From contig JAFWQU010000009.1 of assembly GCA_017508975.1 (NCBI GenBank), positions 1 through 49,076 on the forward strand: 49,076 bases of DNA. The letters are read 5' to 3'. Origin of the DNA: Clostridia bacterium (GTDB lineage Bacteria; Bacillota; Clostridia; Christensenellales; Aristaeellaceae). The notes below the pieces were generated by a model. The model saw only the letters and a program-made list of their open reading frames with translations. It was not told the origin of the DNA and did no database searches. The position numbers were made by a program, and so were the translations under genes. This document shows positions 1-8,991 of the stretch, in pieces (position 1 is the first letter of the stretch; the number at the start of each line of letters is the position of its first letter).

Positions 1-1
1 C

Positions 2-3000
2 GACGTGAAGCTGATGGCCGGCAACGAGTTTGTGAAGACGATCCGCCTGGAGGGCGAGGCCTGGAGCTACAGCGAGAGCGGGCTGCCGAAGTACGCGAAC
101 GGCGAGGAGATCGAGTACCTGTTCGAGGAGTATGCGATCGAAGGCTACAGCCAGGTCGAACTGGCCGAGGGCGAGGAGCCTGCGGAAGGCAAGCAGTACA
201 GCGGTGTGGCCAAGAGCGGCAACAAGTGGACGGTCACCCTGGTCAACGCGCACGAGCCGGAGACCGTGGAAATCACGGTGAAGAAGGTCTGGGACGACAA
301 CAACGACCAGGACGGCAAGCGACCGCGGAGCATCACTGTGACGCTGATGGCGGACGGCGAGGAAGTCGGTACGAAGGAGCTGTCCGAGGGCGAAGACGGC
401 AGCTGGACGTACACCTGGAACGGCCTGGACAAGTACGCGAAGGGCCGGGAGATCGTCTACACGCTGGATGAGCTGACAGTCGAGTACTACGAGACGGAGA
501 TCGGCGAACTGACCAGAACCGGCGAGAACACCTATCAGTTCACCGTCACCAACTCCCATGAGCCCGACACGACCGAGCGGAGCGTCCGGAAAGTCTGGGA
601 TGACAGCCAGAACAAGCACGGCAAGCAGCCGGAGAGCATCACGGTGCTTCTGCTGGCCGACGGCGAGACCGTGAAGGCCGTCGTCCTGAACAAGGACAAC
701 AACTGGACCGCGAAGGCCGACGGCCTGCCCGTGTACAGGAAGGGCCAGACCAGCGCCATCGCCTACGAATGGCAGGAGGCCTCCGTCCCGGAGGGCTACA
801 CGATCAGCGGACAGGAGACCGACGAGAACGGCCTGACCACCATCACCAACACCTACGAGACCGCGGCCCTCACGCTGAAGAAGATCTTTGTGGGCGTGCC
901 GGAGGACGCGGAACTGGGCGGCCTCGAATTCACCGTGACCGGACCTGAGGACTACACGAAGACGGTCCGTTACAGCGAGTTTGACAAGAACGGCGAGTAC
1001 GTGATTCCGGATCTGGTGCCCGGCCGCTACACCGTGGTCGAGGAGAACGCCTTCGGGCTGATCGACAACTACACGCTGGACGTGACGGCGAGCACGATCA
1101 GCGGCAGCGCCTACACCACGAAGAACGATGAGGGTGCGTACAGCGCGGCCATTACCCTGACGAACACCTACACCGAGGACAAGGGCAGCCTGAAGATCCT
1201 GAAGGCCTTCTGCGGCGTGCCGAAGGAGAACACGCCGTGGGACGAGGAGAAGCTCGCCGAACTGAGCTTCCATGTCATCGGCGCGGCCACCGGCTACGAC
1301 CAGACCTTCCCCTACGCGGACTTCTCCGCGACTGTGGACCTCGACGGCAACCTGACGAAGATGCTGGTGATCGAGGACCTCGCGATTGACACCTACACCG
1401 TGACCGAGAGCGGCGCGGACGGCATCCTGAGCGGCTACACGCTGCAGCCCAGTTCTATCCGGTCGGGCGAGGCGGCGCTGGTCAAGGGCGCCGAGGTGAC
1501 CGTGGTCCTCAAGAACAACTACAAGAAGGATACCGCCAGCCTGATCCTGGAGAAGAGCTGGAGCTTCACCGACGCACAGGGCAATGCGGTGAGCGCGGAC
1601 GCGTTCGACCTGAGCGGCCTGGCCTTCAAGGTCACCGGCAGCAATCTCAACAACGGCGAGCACTACGAGGAGACCTTCTACTATGCGCAGTTCGAGGACG
1701 GCAGGCTGCTCCTCGAGAACCTCACGCCCGGCACCTACAGCGTGACGGAGACCAACGCGGATACCCTGGTCGCGAACTACACGCTGGACGCCACCACGAA
1801 CAATGGTCCGGCGACGATCAGCAAGGGCGACAAGGAGCCGAAGGTCATCCGGCTCAGCAACAGCTACGTGCAGGACAAGGGCAGCCTGAAGATCACCAAG
1901 ACGGTGACCGGTGCGCCTGAGACCGAGAGCGGGAAGGAATTCACCTTCACCGTGCGCAACGCAGCGGGCAAGTACATCACCGCCGAAGGCAGGGAGAGCG
2001 ACACCCTGGTCGAGCTCACGATCAAGGCGGGCAAGCCCGTGACCCTCCAGAATCTGACCGTGGGCCGCTATGTGGTCAGCGAGCAGATCAACAGCACCGC
2101 CATCCGCAGCTACACGCTCACCGAGCAGTCGGTGACCAGCGGCGAGGCTGAGGTTGCGGTCGGCACGGAGGCGGAGGTCACGATCTCCAACGTCTATGAG
2201 CAGGATAAGGGCAGCGTCGAGGTGACCAAGCTGGCTATCGGCGCGCCGGACAATGTCAGCTTCAGGATCGCGCTCACCGACGCGGACGGCAGGTACATGA
2301 GCCAGACGGGTGAGCCGAGCGCCATCAGCATCTGGGTTCCGCTCAAGAGCGGCGAGACCGCGGCATGGAACAATCTGCCCGTGGGCAGCTACACCGTGGT
2401 CGAGGACGACGCGAACCTGGACGGCCTTACGCTGACCGTGACCGGAACCGGCGCCGTGGAGGTCGCCAAGAACGCCGCCACCAGCGTGACGGTGGTTAAC
2501 AACTACACCGGCGATCTGGGCAAGCTGACGCTCGTCAAGACCTTCAGCGGCCTGCCGGACGACGCCGACACGGCGCACCTGGCCTTCGAGATCACCGGAC
2601 CGGACAGCTACAAGCAGACTGTCTACTACATCCAGTTCACCGACGGAAGCCTCACGATCGAGAACCTGCCGGTGGGCGAGTACACGGTGAAGGAGACCAA
2701 CGCGGACACCCTGATCGCGAACTACACGCTGCTGGCCGACAGCACGACGACGGGCAGCGGCAAGGTTGCCAAGGGCGGCGAAGCCAAGGTCGAACTCAAG
2801 AACAACTACGAACAGGATCTCGGCGAGCTGGAAATCCAAAAGACCTTTGCCGGTCAGCCGACGAACGCGGACCTGAGCGGCCTGAGCTTTGAGATCACCG
2901 GGCCGGACGGCTACAAGAAGACCGTGTCCTACAGTGCGTTCACGGACGGCAGCTGCAAGATCCAGAACCTGCCGGTCGGCACCTACAGCGTCAGCGAGAT

Positions 3001-4666
3001 TGGCGCGGAGGGCCTCATCGCCCACTACATCCTGTCGGCGGAGAGTGTCATCACCGGCAGCGCGGACGTGACGAAGAACGGCACCGCGACGGTGGAACTG
3101 ACCAACCGCTACGAGCCGAACCTGGGCAAGCTGGAGATTCGCAAGGTCTTCGGCGGACAGCCGGACGGTGCGGACCTAAGCGGCCTGACCTTCCGGGTCA
3201 CCGGGCCGGAGGGCTACGAGAAGACCGTGACCTACGGTGCATTCACGAACGGCCGCTATACCGTCGAGAACCTGCCCGAGGGCGTCTACACGGTTACCGA
3301 GACCAACGCCGGGAGCCTGATCGCCCAGTATAACCTGCTGGCGCTCAGCGTGACCGAGGGCGAGGGCCGCGTGATCCCGAACGAGACCGCGGTGGTGCGC
3401 CTTGTGAACCTCTACGAGGTCAAGAAGGGCAGCCTGACGATCCGAAAGACCTTCGAGGGCCAGCCCGACGACGGCATCCTGGACGGCCTGAACTTCAAGA
3501 TTACCGGACCCAATGGCTATCTGCTCAACGTAGGCTACGCGGCGTTCAGCGGCGGCGCCTATACCATCGGAAACCTGCCGGTGGGCGAGTACACGGTCAC
3601 CGAGACCAACGCGGACGGCCTGTTCGTCCACTACACGCTCACTTCGGACAGCGTGACGACGGCCTCCGGCGAGGTCCGGGAGAACAAGACCACCGAGGTC
3701 AGCCTGACGAACCGCTATGAGAAGAACCTCGGCGAGCTGAAGATCACCAAGGTCTTCGACGGCCTGAACACGGACGACAACGTGGACCATCTCGAGTTCC
3801 GCGTGATCGGCCCGGACGGCTTTGACAAGACCGTCACCTACGGTGAGTTCACCGACGGCAGCTACACCTTCACGGAGCTCGCGCCCGGCCAGTACCTGGT
3901 CTACGAGACGAACGCCTCGTTCCTGGCCTTCAACCTGATCCTGAAGGAGGGTAGCGTCACGGCGGCCAACGCCACCGTCGAGAAGGACAGGACGACCGAG
4001 GTCAAGCTCACCAACCGCTATGAGAACGCCAACACAGAGCTGTTCATCATGAAGCTGTGGAGCGACATGGACGACCTGGACGGCTCGCGGCCCGAGACAG
4101 TCGTGATGAACCTGAGCAATGGCAAGGAGATCGTAAAGACGCTGGTGCTCAATGAATCCAACGGCTGGATGGGCAGCGTCACGGTGCCCATCGGCGACGG
4201 AGACGGCAACGCGATCTCCTACAGCTGGAGCGAGGAGACGGTGACGGGTTATGTGATGACCAGCCAGAAGGTGCTGGGCAACACCACGATCATCACCAAC
4301 GCGCACACGCCGGAGCTGATCACCGTCACGGTGAGAAAGATCTGGAAGGACAACGACGACGCCGCTCACCGCCGCCCGACCACGCTGAAGGTGACGCTGA
4401 GCAACGGCAGCGAGTACATCCTGAGCAAGGACAACAACTGGAGCGTAACCGTGGAGGGCCTGCCCAAGTACTACAAGGGCGAGGAGATCGTCTATACCTG
4501 GAGCGAGCAGACCGTGCTCGGCTACTGGCAGAAGACGACCGTCAACGGCAATACCACGACGCTCACCAACAGCTACATCATCCCGCCGACACCGCCCAAG
4601 GAGCAGTTTGAGCCGCCGGTGCCGAATCCGGCGACCATCAACCACGTGGGCGACGCCATCGACTGA
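2..4666 (+). CDS. Giant Cna-B-type repeat surface protein (5' end outside window)
   Basis: The reading frame is open from the window edge, so the true start, signal peptide and N-terminal domain lie upstream. What is visible is a string of about 15 beta-sandwich modules. There are three Cna-B modules with a K-V-W strand and a closing TN(S/T)(Y/H) (about residues 1-288, the first partial), then ten SpaA/DUF5979-like modules (about 289-1342), then two Cna-B modules (about 1343-1553). Each module keeps the Lys, Glu (YTVTE) and Asn (TN) positions that form isopeptide bonds in this fold. Five modules starting at about residues 838, 939, 1040, 1141 and 1242 are exactly 101 residues apart. The C-terminus, PPVPNPATINHVGDAID, has no LPXTG motif, membrane anchor or basic tail, so sortase anchoring is not supported. 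A cell-surface stalk or adhesin role is inferred from the family. Confidence 0.88.
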   Translation, partial: DVKLMAGNEFVKTIRLEGEAWSYSESGLPKYANGEEIEYLFEEYAIEGYSQVELAEGEEPAEGKQYSGVAKSGNKWTVTLVNAHEPETVEITVKKVWDDNNDQDGKRPRSITVTLMADGEEVGTKELSEGEDGSWTYTWNGLDKYAKGREIVYTLDELTVEYYETEIGELTRTGENTYQFTVTNSHEPDTTERSVRKVWDDSQNKHGKQPESITVLLLADGETVKAVVLNKDNNWTAKADGLPVYRKGQTSAIAYEWQEASVPEGYTISGQETDENGLTTITNTYETAALTLKKIFVGVPEDAELGGLEFTVTGPEDYTKTVRYSEFDKNGEYVIPDLVPGRYTVVEENAFGLIDNYTLDVTASTISGSAYTTKNDEGAYSAAITLTNTYTEDKGSLKILKAFCGVPKENTPWDEEKLAELSFHVIGAATGYDQTFPYADFSATVDLDGNLTKMLVIEDLAIDTYTVTESGADGILSGYTLQPSSIRSGEAALVKGAEVTVVLKNNYKKDTASLILEKSWSFTDAQGNAVSADAFDLSGLAFKVTGSNLNNGEHYEETFYYAQFEDGRLLLENLTPGTYSVTETNADTLVANYTLDATTNNGPATISKGDKEPKVIRLSNSYVQDKGSLKITKTVTGAPETESGKEFTFTVRNAAGKYITAEGRESDTLVELTIKAGKPVTLQNLTVGRYVVSEQINSTAIRSYTLTEQSVTSGEAEVAVGTEAEVTISNVYEQDKGSVEVTKLAIGAPDNVSFRIALTDADGRYMSQTGEPSAISIWVPLKSGETAAWNNLPVGSYTVVEDDANLDGLTLTVTGTGAVEVAKNAATSVTVVNNYTGDLGKLTLVKTFSGLPDDADTAHLAFEITGPDSYKQTVYYIQFTDGSLTIENLPVGEYTVKETNADTLIANYTLLADSTTTGSGKVAKGGEAKVELKNNYEQDLGELEIQKTFAGQPTNADLSGLSFEITGPDGYKKTVSYSAFTDGSCKIQNLPVGTYSVSEIGAEGLIAHYILSAESVITGSADVTKNGTATVELTNRYEPNLGKLEIRKVFGGQPDGADLSGLTFRVTGPEGYEKTVTYGAFTNGRYTVENLPEGVYTVTETNAGSLIAQYNLLALSVTEGEGRVIPNETAVVRLVNLYEVKKGSLTIRKTFEGQPDDGILDGLNFKITGPNGYLLNVGYAAFSGGAYTIGNLPVGEYTVTETNADGLFVHYTLTSDSVTTASGEVRENKTTEVSLTNRYEKNLGELKITKVFDGLNTDDNVDHLEFRVIGPDGFDKTVTYGEFTDGSYTFTELAPGQYLVYETNASFLAFNLILKEGSVTAANATVEKDRTTEVKLTNRYENANTELFIMKLWSDMDDLDGSRPETVVMNLSNGKEIVKTLVLNESNGWMGSVTVPIGDGDGNAISYSWSEETVTGYVMTSQKVLGNTTIITNAHTPELITVTVRKIWKDNDDAAHRRPTTLKVTLSNGSEYILSKDNNWSVTVEGLPKYYKGEEIVYTWSEQTVLGYWQKTTVNGNTTTLTNSYIIPPTPPKEQFEPPVPNPATINHVGDAID

Positions 4667-4688
4667 CGGCACCAGTGTTTTCCCGGAT

Positions 4689-4716
4689 CCCCTCCCCGGC
4701 AGCGTCCGGGGAGGGG
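4689..4716. terminator. Perfect 11-bp GC hairpin between genes
   Basis: CCCCTCCCCGG (4689-4699) pairs perfectly with CCGGGGAGGGG (4706-4716) across a 6-nt loop. It starts 22 nt after the Cna-B stop codon. No T-run follows on either strand, so it may be a weak terminator or an mRNA 3'-end stabiliser rather than a classical intrinsic terminator. Confidence 0.5.
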
Positions 4717-4745
4717 CGGGAAAAGAGGAAAGGAGATAGTGTATT

Positions 4746-7016
4746 ATGACAAGAATCCATGCTGTGAAGTACCTGTCCCTTCTGCTGGCGCTGGTACTGC
4801 TGACGGGTGCGCTGAGCCTGCCGGGCCTGGCGGAGGAGAACCTGCCCGCGGAGGAGACCGTCTATGACGAGGCGGGCAATCCCATCGAATTCCCCGAGGA
4901 ACTGCGCGTCGGCCATCCGACCGAGACCAGGGGCGATTTCTTCACCGAGATGTTCGGCAACAACACGGCCGACATCGACGTCCGGGCGCTGATCCACGGC
5001 TACAACCTGGTCAGCTGGGACCAGAACCAGGGCGTGTACCTGATCGACGAGTCCGTGGTGGAGCAGTACATGGTCGTCGAGAACGAACTGGGCGACCGGA
5101 CCTATTTCCTGGGCCTGTATGACGACCTGTATTACAGCGACGGCACGCCCATCACCGCCTGGGACTACGCGTTCAGCCTGCTCCTGATGATGTCCCCTGA
5201 GATCGAGGCCATCGGCGGCAAGATCTACCGCGCCGAGCACATTCAGGGCAGTGCCGCGTATCTCTCCGGCCAGGTTCCGTACCTCTCGGGCGTGGGTGTG
5301 ATCGACGACCACCAGCTGGCGATCACCCTGGACCATGAGTTCCTGCCCTATTTCTTCGAGACCGGCCTGCTGCTGTGCGTGCCCTATCCGATCTCAGTGA
5401 TCGCGCCCGGCTGCAGGGTGTACGCGGACGGCCAGACGGACCTGGGGAACGGCTACGGCTTCGGCGCCTACATCGGCAACGAGGATGCCTCCGTGAGCGA
5501 TCCGGTCTATACGGCCGCGCTGCTGGAGAAGACCATCCTCGACCCGGAGACCGGCTACAACAGCCATCCCTCCGTCTGCTCCGGCCCCTATGTGCTGACC
5601 GATTACGACGGCGTGACCGCGCATTTCGAGCTCAACGACTGGTACAAGGGCGCATGGATCGTCAACGACCTGCCAGCGGACTTCCGCTTCGACGTCCAGA
5701 CGCTCTCGGGTGTGGGCAGTGGGCGCGCCGTCCATAACTCGCACACCGGCCCCAACATCTTCAGGATGGAGCGTGAGGACAAGGATCCCCTGTACCTGGT
5801 CAAGTCGACGATCGAGAAGATTTCCTTCAGCGTTGCGGATTATGACACGATGGCGGAGGACCTGGCCAACGGCACATTCCACCTGGTCAACAAGGCGGTC
5901 TACGAGCCTGCGATCCGCGAGTGCCTGGCGCTCGGGACCGATGAGAACGGGACGGCCATCCGGAACCAGAACTATCCGCGCGTCGGCCTGGCGTTCCTGA
6001 CCTTCACCTGCGACTGGCCCGCCGTGCATGAGAAGGAAGTGCGGCAGGCGATCGCCTGGTGCATGGACCGCGAGGCGCTCACCAGAGCCTACTGCGGAGA
6101 CTACGGCCAGGTCGTCAACGGCTACTACGGCATTGAGCAGTGGGAGTACCTGATCTGCACCCAGCAGATGGCGTATCCGATCAACCTGATCAGGGACCGG
6201 ACCCACCGCGATCGCGACATCGAGGAGTGGACGCAGTTCAAGTACGTCTACGTCAACGACAAGAGCGAGTACGAGGAGGCCGTCCGAGCCTGGAAGCTGC
6301 TCACGCTGGAGAATCTGGTCAACTACAATGTCTATGATCTGCGGAGTGATCCGGACAGAACGAAAAAAACCGGCGTCGAGAAGGCTAATGCCCTGCTGGA
6401 CGCCGCCGGATGGACGCTCAACCGCAGCGGCGAGCCCTATCAGGCGGGCACCGACGACGTGCGCTGCAAGCAGATCGACGGGGAGCTCGTCGCGCTGGAT
6501 CTGACAATGATGGTCCCCGCGGAGAACCACATTCTCGACACGATGCAGGAGAACTTCTTCGACCACCTGGCCGAGGCCGGCATCCGGATTACGCCTGTGC
6601 CCACGGAGGCGGATGAGCTGTTCAGAAGCTATTACCGCGAGACCGAACGCACCACGGACATGATCTACCTCGCGACCAACTTCCACGCGGTCGTGGATCC
6701 CTCGATCACCTACTCCACGGACAAGACCGCCAACCATCAGCTCTGGAACAACACCTACTCGGACGACGAGGATCTGTACTGGCGCGCGGTCAACATGCGC
6801 AAGACCGATCCCCGGGATGTGTACGACTACATCGCCCGGTGGATCGCCTTCCAGGAGCGCTACAACGAGGTGCTGCCCGCGATCCCGCTCTACTCGAACA
6901 TCTACTACGACTTCTACTCGGATCAGCTGCAGAACTACTGGATCACGGCCCACGTGACCTGGACCCAGGCCATCCTGGAGGCCTACTTCGGCGTGACACC
7001 CAGCACGGCGGAATGA
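4746..7016 (+). CDS. Exported ABC-type oligopeptide substrate-binding protein (SBP family 5)
   Basis: This 756-residue protein has an N-terminal signal peptide (about residues 1-29: basic start, a Leu-rich core, then LPGLA/EE). There is no lipobox cysteine, so it is probably secreted or held non-covalently rather than being a lipoprotein. The body resembles family 5 extracellular solute-binding proteins (DppA/OppA type), including a stretch near LYYSDGTPITAWDYAFSLLL and the later AIAWCMDREALTRAY region. Its length exceeds the usual 520-600 residues. A ribosome site (AGGAGAT) lies 4731-4737. No permease or ATPase genes adjoin it, so the transporter partner is not in view. It follows the Cna-B gene by 79 bp across a hairpin and has its own terminator. 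The ligand cannot be predicted. Confidence 0.82.
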   Translation: MTRIHAVKYLSLLLALVLLTGALSLPGLAEENLPAEETVYDEAGNPIEFPEELRVGHPTETRGDFFTEMFGNNTADIDVRALIHGYNLVSWDQNQGVYLIDESVVEQYMVVENELGDRTYFLGLYDDLYYSDGTPITAWDYAFSLLLMMSPEIEAIGGKIYRAEHIQGSAAYLSGQVPYLSGVGVIDDHQLAITLDHEFLPYFFETGLLLCVPYPISVIAPGCRVYADGQTDLGNGYGFGAYIGNEDASVSDPVYTAALLEKTILDPETGYNSHPSVCSGPYVLTDYDGVTAHFELNDWYKGAWIVNDLPADFRFDVQTLSGVGSGRAVHNSHTGPNIFRMEREDKDPLYLVKSTIEKISFSVADYDTMAEDLANGTFHLVNKAVYEPAIRECLALGTDENGTAIRNQNYPRVGLAFLTFTCDWPAVHEKEVRQAIAWCMDREALTRAYCGDYGQVVNGYYGIEQWEYLICTQQMAYPINLIRDRTHRDRDIEEWTQFKYVYVNDKSEYEEAVRAWKLLTLENLVNYNVYDLRSDPDRTKKTGVEKANALLDAAGWTLNRSGEPYQAGTDDVRCKQIDGELVALDLTMMVPAENHILDTMQENFFDHLAEAGIRITPVPTEADELFRSYYRETERTTDMIYLATNFHAVVDPSITYSTDKTANHQLWNNTYSDDEDLYWRAVNMRKTDPRDVYDYIARWIAFQERYNEVLPAIPLYSNIYYDFYSDQLQNYWITAHVTWTQAILEAYFGVTPSTAE

Positions 7017-7028
7017 GTCCCGCCTTCC

Positions 7029-7064
7029 CCCTGCCTCCACGCGAGGCAGGGAGTTTTCGTTTTC
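7029..7064 (+). terminator. Intrinsic terminator after the binding-protein gene
   Basis: The 9-bp stem CCCTGCCTC (7029-7037) / GAGGCAGGG (7043-7051) is followed by a T-rich tail (7052-7064). It begins 13 bp after the stop codon. Confidence 0.85.
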
Positions 7065-7082
7065 GGACCGGAATGTATTCGC

Positions 7083-7150
7083 AGATCCAGGGCGATCGGA
7101 AAGCCGCCAGTCCGGCTGCGGACCTGGTCGCGGCCCGCAGACCGCGAAAT
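7083..7150 (+). repeat. Dispersed palindromic element, copy a (long core, ends lost)
   Basis: This is the core of the dispersed element: CCAGGGCGATCGGAAAGCC, the 18-bp insertion (GCCAGTCC...GCGGAC), then CTGGTCGCG and a GC-rich hairpin ending CGCGAAAT. The terminal inverted repeats are not recognisable. It sits between the 3' ends of two converging genes, in the orientation of the binding-protein gene. Confidence 0.85.
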
Positions 7151-7159
7151 CCTTTGATG

Positions 7160-7190
7160 AGAAAAATCCAGGACCGATGGCTCCTGGATT
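7160..7190 (-). terminator. Intrinsic terminator of the thioredoxin-like gene
   Basis: On the minus strand AATCCAGGA / TCCTGGATT (7182-7190 with 7165-7173) forms a 9-bp stem with an 8-nt loop. It runs straight into TTTTTCTC, downstream of the stop at 7268. Confidence 0.7.
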
Positions 7191-7267
7191 CATGCTGTAC
7201 TTGTCTTTGCAGCTTTTTAAACTCCTATGAGAACAGAACCGGGCTTGTCGTTTCGGCCTTGCTTATC

Positions 7268-7876
7268 TCACTGCGCCGAAACCCGCTCCGCGCCGTTCAG
7301 CAGCGGCGTGTTCAGGCCTTCACCCGCCACAAGCGCTTCCAGCAGCTGCGGAACGACCTCTGTCCGGGTAAACAGATAGCGGTCGCCGATCACCAGTGCC
7401 GGCACATACTGCCTCTCCTCCGGGATCGCGTGCTCCTCATAGTATCGGGCGATGACCGCCGCCGGATCCTTCTCCGGATCCGCCACTTCCCCCTCCGCCG
7501 TGTTCTTCTTCAGGCAGACCAGCTTTACGGCGCTTTGCCTGCCGTCCGGCAGGGTGATGGCCTTGGGCAGACCGGCCGTCAGCGGCTCCAGCTCCCGGCA
7601 ATAGGGGCAGTAATCCTTGTAGAAGTAATAGATCAGGCTGTCGGTTTCCGAAATGGGGTCCTCAAACACCGCTGTGGCAGCGGGCACATACAGCTCCGGC
7701 TTGGCCGGCTCCTCCACCTTGGGCTGACCGAACAGCGCAGTCTTGATCCCCGGCCAGACCTTGGGCATCACCCGCCAGCCCAGTCCAAAGGCCAGCGCCA
7801 GCGCCACCAGCGCAATCAGGATTTTCAGCGGCTTCCTCAAACCTTTTTTCTCAGGCATAACAGGTGCTTCACTCAT
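7268..7876 (-). CDS. Membrane-anchored thioredoxin/DsbA-fold protein with CPYC site
   Basis: The 202-residue protein has a cytoplasmic basic N-terminus, one membrane helix (about residues 17-36) and an extracellular thioredoxin-fold domain. Its redox motif is CPYC (Cys90, Cys93, in FYKDYCPYCRELE), and a likely cis-proline lies in YVPALVIGD. The fold and CxxC motif imply disulfide formation, reduction or isomerisation outside the membrane. A GGAGGAATT ribosome site precedes the ATG. It is the last gene of the minus-strand cluster that encodes two small cysteine-containing peptides, separated from the nearer one by a hairpin. I infer, without proof, that it acts on their cysteines. It could equally be a general secretion thiol oxidoreductase. 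Confidence 0.82.
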   Translation of the reverse strand: MSEAPVMPEKKGLRKPLKILIALVALALAFGLGWRVMPKVWPGIKTALFGQPKVEEPAKPELYVPAATAVFEDPISETDSLIYYFYKDYCPYCRELEPLTAGLPKAITLPDGRQSAVKLVCLKKNTAEGEVADPEKDPAAVIARYYEEHAIPEERQYVPALVIGDRYLFTRTEVVPQLLEALVAGEGLNTPLLNGAERVSAQ

Positions 7877-7896
7877 CGCAATTCCTCCGAACGGAA

Positions 7897-7931
7897 CAGG
7901 AGCCTGACAGGCCGAACCCGTCAGGCTCCTG
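7897..7931 (-). terminator. Hairpin between the GG-leader peptide and thioredoxin genes
   Basis: The perfect 12-bp stem CAGGAGCCTGAC (7897-7908) / GTCAGGCTCCTG (7920-7931) lies 13 bp after the stop of the small peptide gene. On the minus strand only a short, interrupted T stretch follows. It may therefore set a high peptide to low enzyme ratio by partial termination. Confidence 0.65.
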
Positions 7932-7944
7932 AAAGCCCGTCAAA

Positions 7945-8193
7945 TTACTTGTAGGGGTTGCCCGGGCACTTGGTCATGTGCTTGGGACCATCCTGGAACT
8001 GGTAGATCATAATGGTTGCACCACAGCCCGGGCAGACCCAGGGAGTGCCCTGTTTCTTTCCTTTGCCCTTGACGTCATCATTTCCGCCAACTACGGTATC
8101 CAGATCGGCATCAGAAATCTCCGCACGGGCAGCCATCTTCTTCAGTTCATCCATTTCCGCCTGAGAGGTCGGGAACTTGAAATCATAATCCAT
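7945..8193 (-). CDS. Small peptide with GG-type leader and CPGC core (candidate RiPP precursor 2)
   Basis: This 82-residue protein starts MDYDFKFP. I chose the ATG at 8193 because AAAAAGGAGGAT stands at ideal spacing before it. Longer in-frame starts run into the decayed kinase gene. Residues 1-37 look like a Nif11/GG-type leader: an acidic helical segment, then ISDADLDTVVGG with Gly36-Gly37. The C-terminal part holds Cys54, Cys57 (CPGC) and Cys76, with a Lys/Gly-rich linker between (KGKGKKQG). The CPGC...C pattern could bind metal, be disulfide-bonded, or be modified by the neighbouring radical SAM enzyme. The leader type is established family knowledge; its being a substrate of this cluster is inference. 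Confidence 0.72.
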   Translation of the reverse strand: MDYDFKFPTSQAEMDELKKMAARAEISDADLDTVVGGNDDVKGKGKKQGTPWVCPGCGATIMIYQFQDGPKHMTKCPGNPYK

Positions 8194-8210
8194 TTGTGTT
8201 ATCCTCCTTT

Positions 8211-8983
8211 TTATTCCTTGATTGTTTCTTCCTGTTGCTGATTCTTGAGAAATACTACTGCCGCTTCCTTCGTTGGCGAAAACGCAAATGTTGTCGCATT
8301 TATTAATGAAACGATACGCATGAGATTGTCTCGAATGGGCTGTAGCAACCAACTGTTCCACACTTGGACAAATGCATTGTTCAAGCATCGGATCATGGCT
8401 TGCCTGCCCGTTAGCGACTGCCACTTGTTATCCTCTGCCTGACCAAGAAACACAATGCTCTGCCGTTGATGCCACAGAAGGGCGTCGGTTCAAAGACGAT
8501 ACCTTTTTTGTAGGCCTCAGCAAAGCAAATCCCCATTAATTGTCACAGCGTCGCTATTCTGTTCTAACAGATGAGACCGGGTTGTCTTTCCAGTACCGCT
8601 CGAAGTAGCTAGAATGATTGACCCGTGACCACATAGCATCATGACGCCGTGCAGCCCGACACATTCACAATACAGCGTAATCATTAAGCCAAATTGTATG
8701 CCCTGAAAATCGGTATCCCTCGCTGAAATAGAGACTTGCATACCAGTGGACTAAACTGCAAGCAGAATACTGTTCTGGTTCCCTCTAAATAGAGTGCATA
8801 CCTTCTTTAGTCATCTATAGCGTATTCGTCTCTAAAAGCGAGCAATGATCATCAAAGTGCAAAATGATATCGTAATCCTCTGGCCTCAGAGCGCTTCTGT
8901 ATGAATGTCGGGAATTTAATAAGGCCGTACATGTAATCAGGAAACCCATCAAGAGAAACAGAATACCCACCAAAGGAGAACAC
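8211..8983 (-). pseudogene. Decayed HPr-kinase-like (HprK-fold) gene in the RiPP cluster
   Basis: Three separated minus-strand segments line up in order with the intact HprK-like protein at 15955-16665. The N-terminus FSFGGYSVSLDG (near 8983-8855) matches YRFADVNVRI. The P-loop segment TSSGTGKTTR, followed by DAVTINGD (8741-8517), matches AASGTGKSTH and the AVMVNDD stretch. The C-terminal segment CFLGQAEDN (8460-8211) matches ALCILERSAEN. They are joined through stops (a TGA after GDLLC) and frame changes. The stretch is visibly more AT-rich than its surroundings. In lasso-peptide clusters HprK-like enzymes phosphorylate precursors; here the local copy is broken. Confidence 0.75.
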
Positions 8984-8991
8984 TTGAAAAA

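Noticed and set aside
3176-4672. Minus-strand open frame of about 500 codons inside the Cna-B gene
   Set aside because: Antisense shadow of repeated modules with no recognisable domain.
4689-4716. Hairpin as a classical intrinsic terminator
   Set aside because: It lacks a T-run on both strands, so I keep it only as a hairpin with possible terminator function.
6839-7954. Plus-strand frame running from the binding protein into the thioredoxin gene
   Set aside because: It crosses a terminator and a dispersed repeat and overlaps two supported genes.
8742-8851. Separate small gene between the fragments of the HprK-like pseudogene
   Set aside because: No start with ribosome site and no open frame of note; it is best read as part of the decayed gene.
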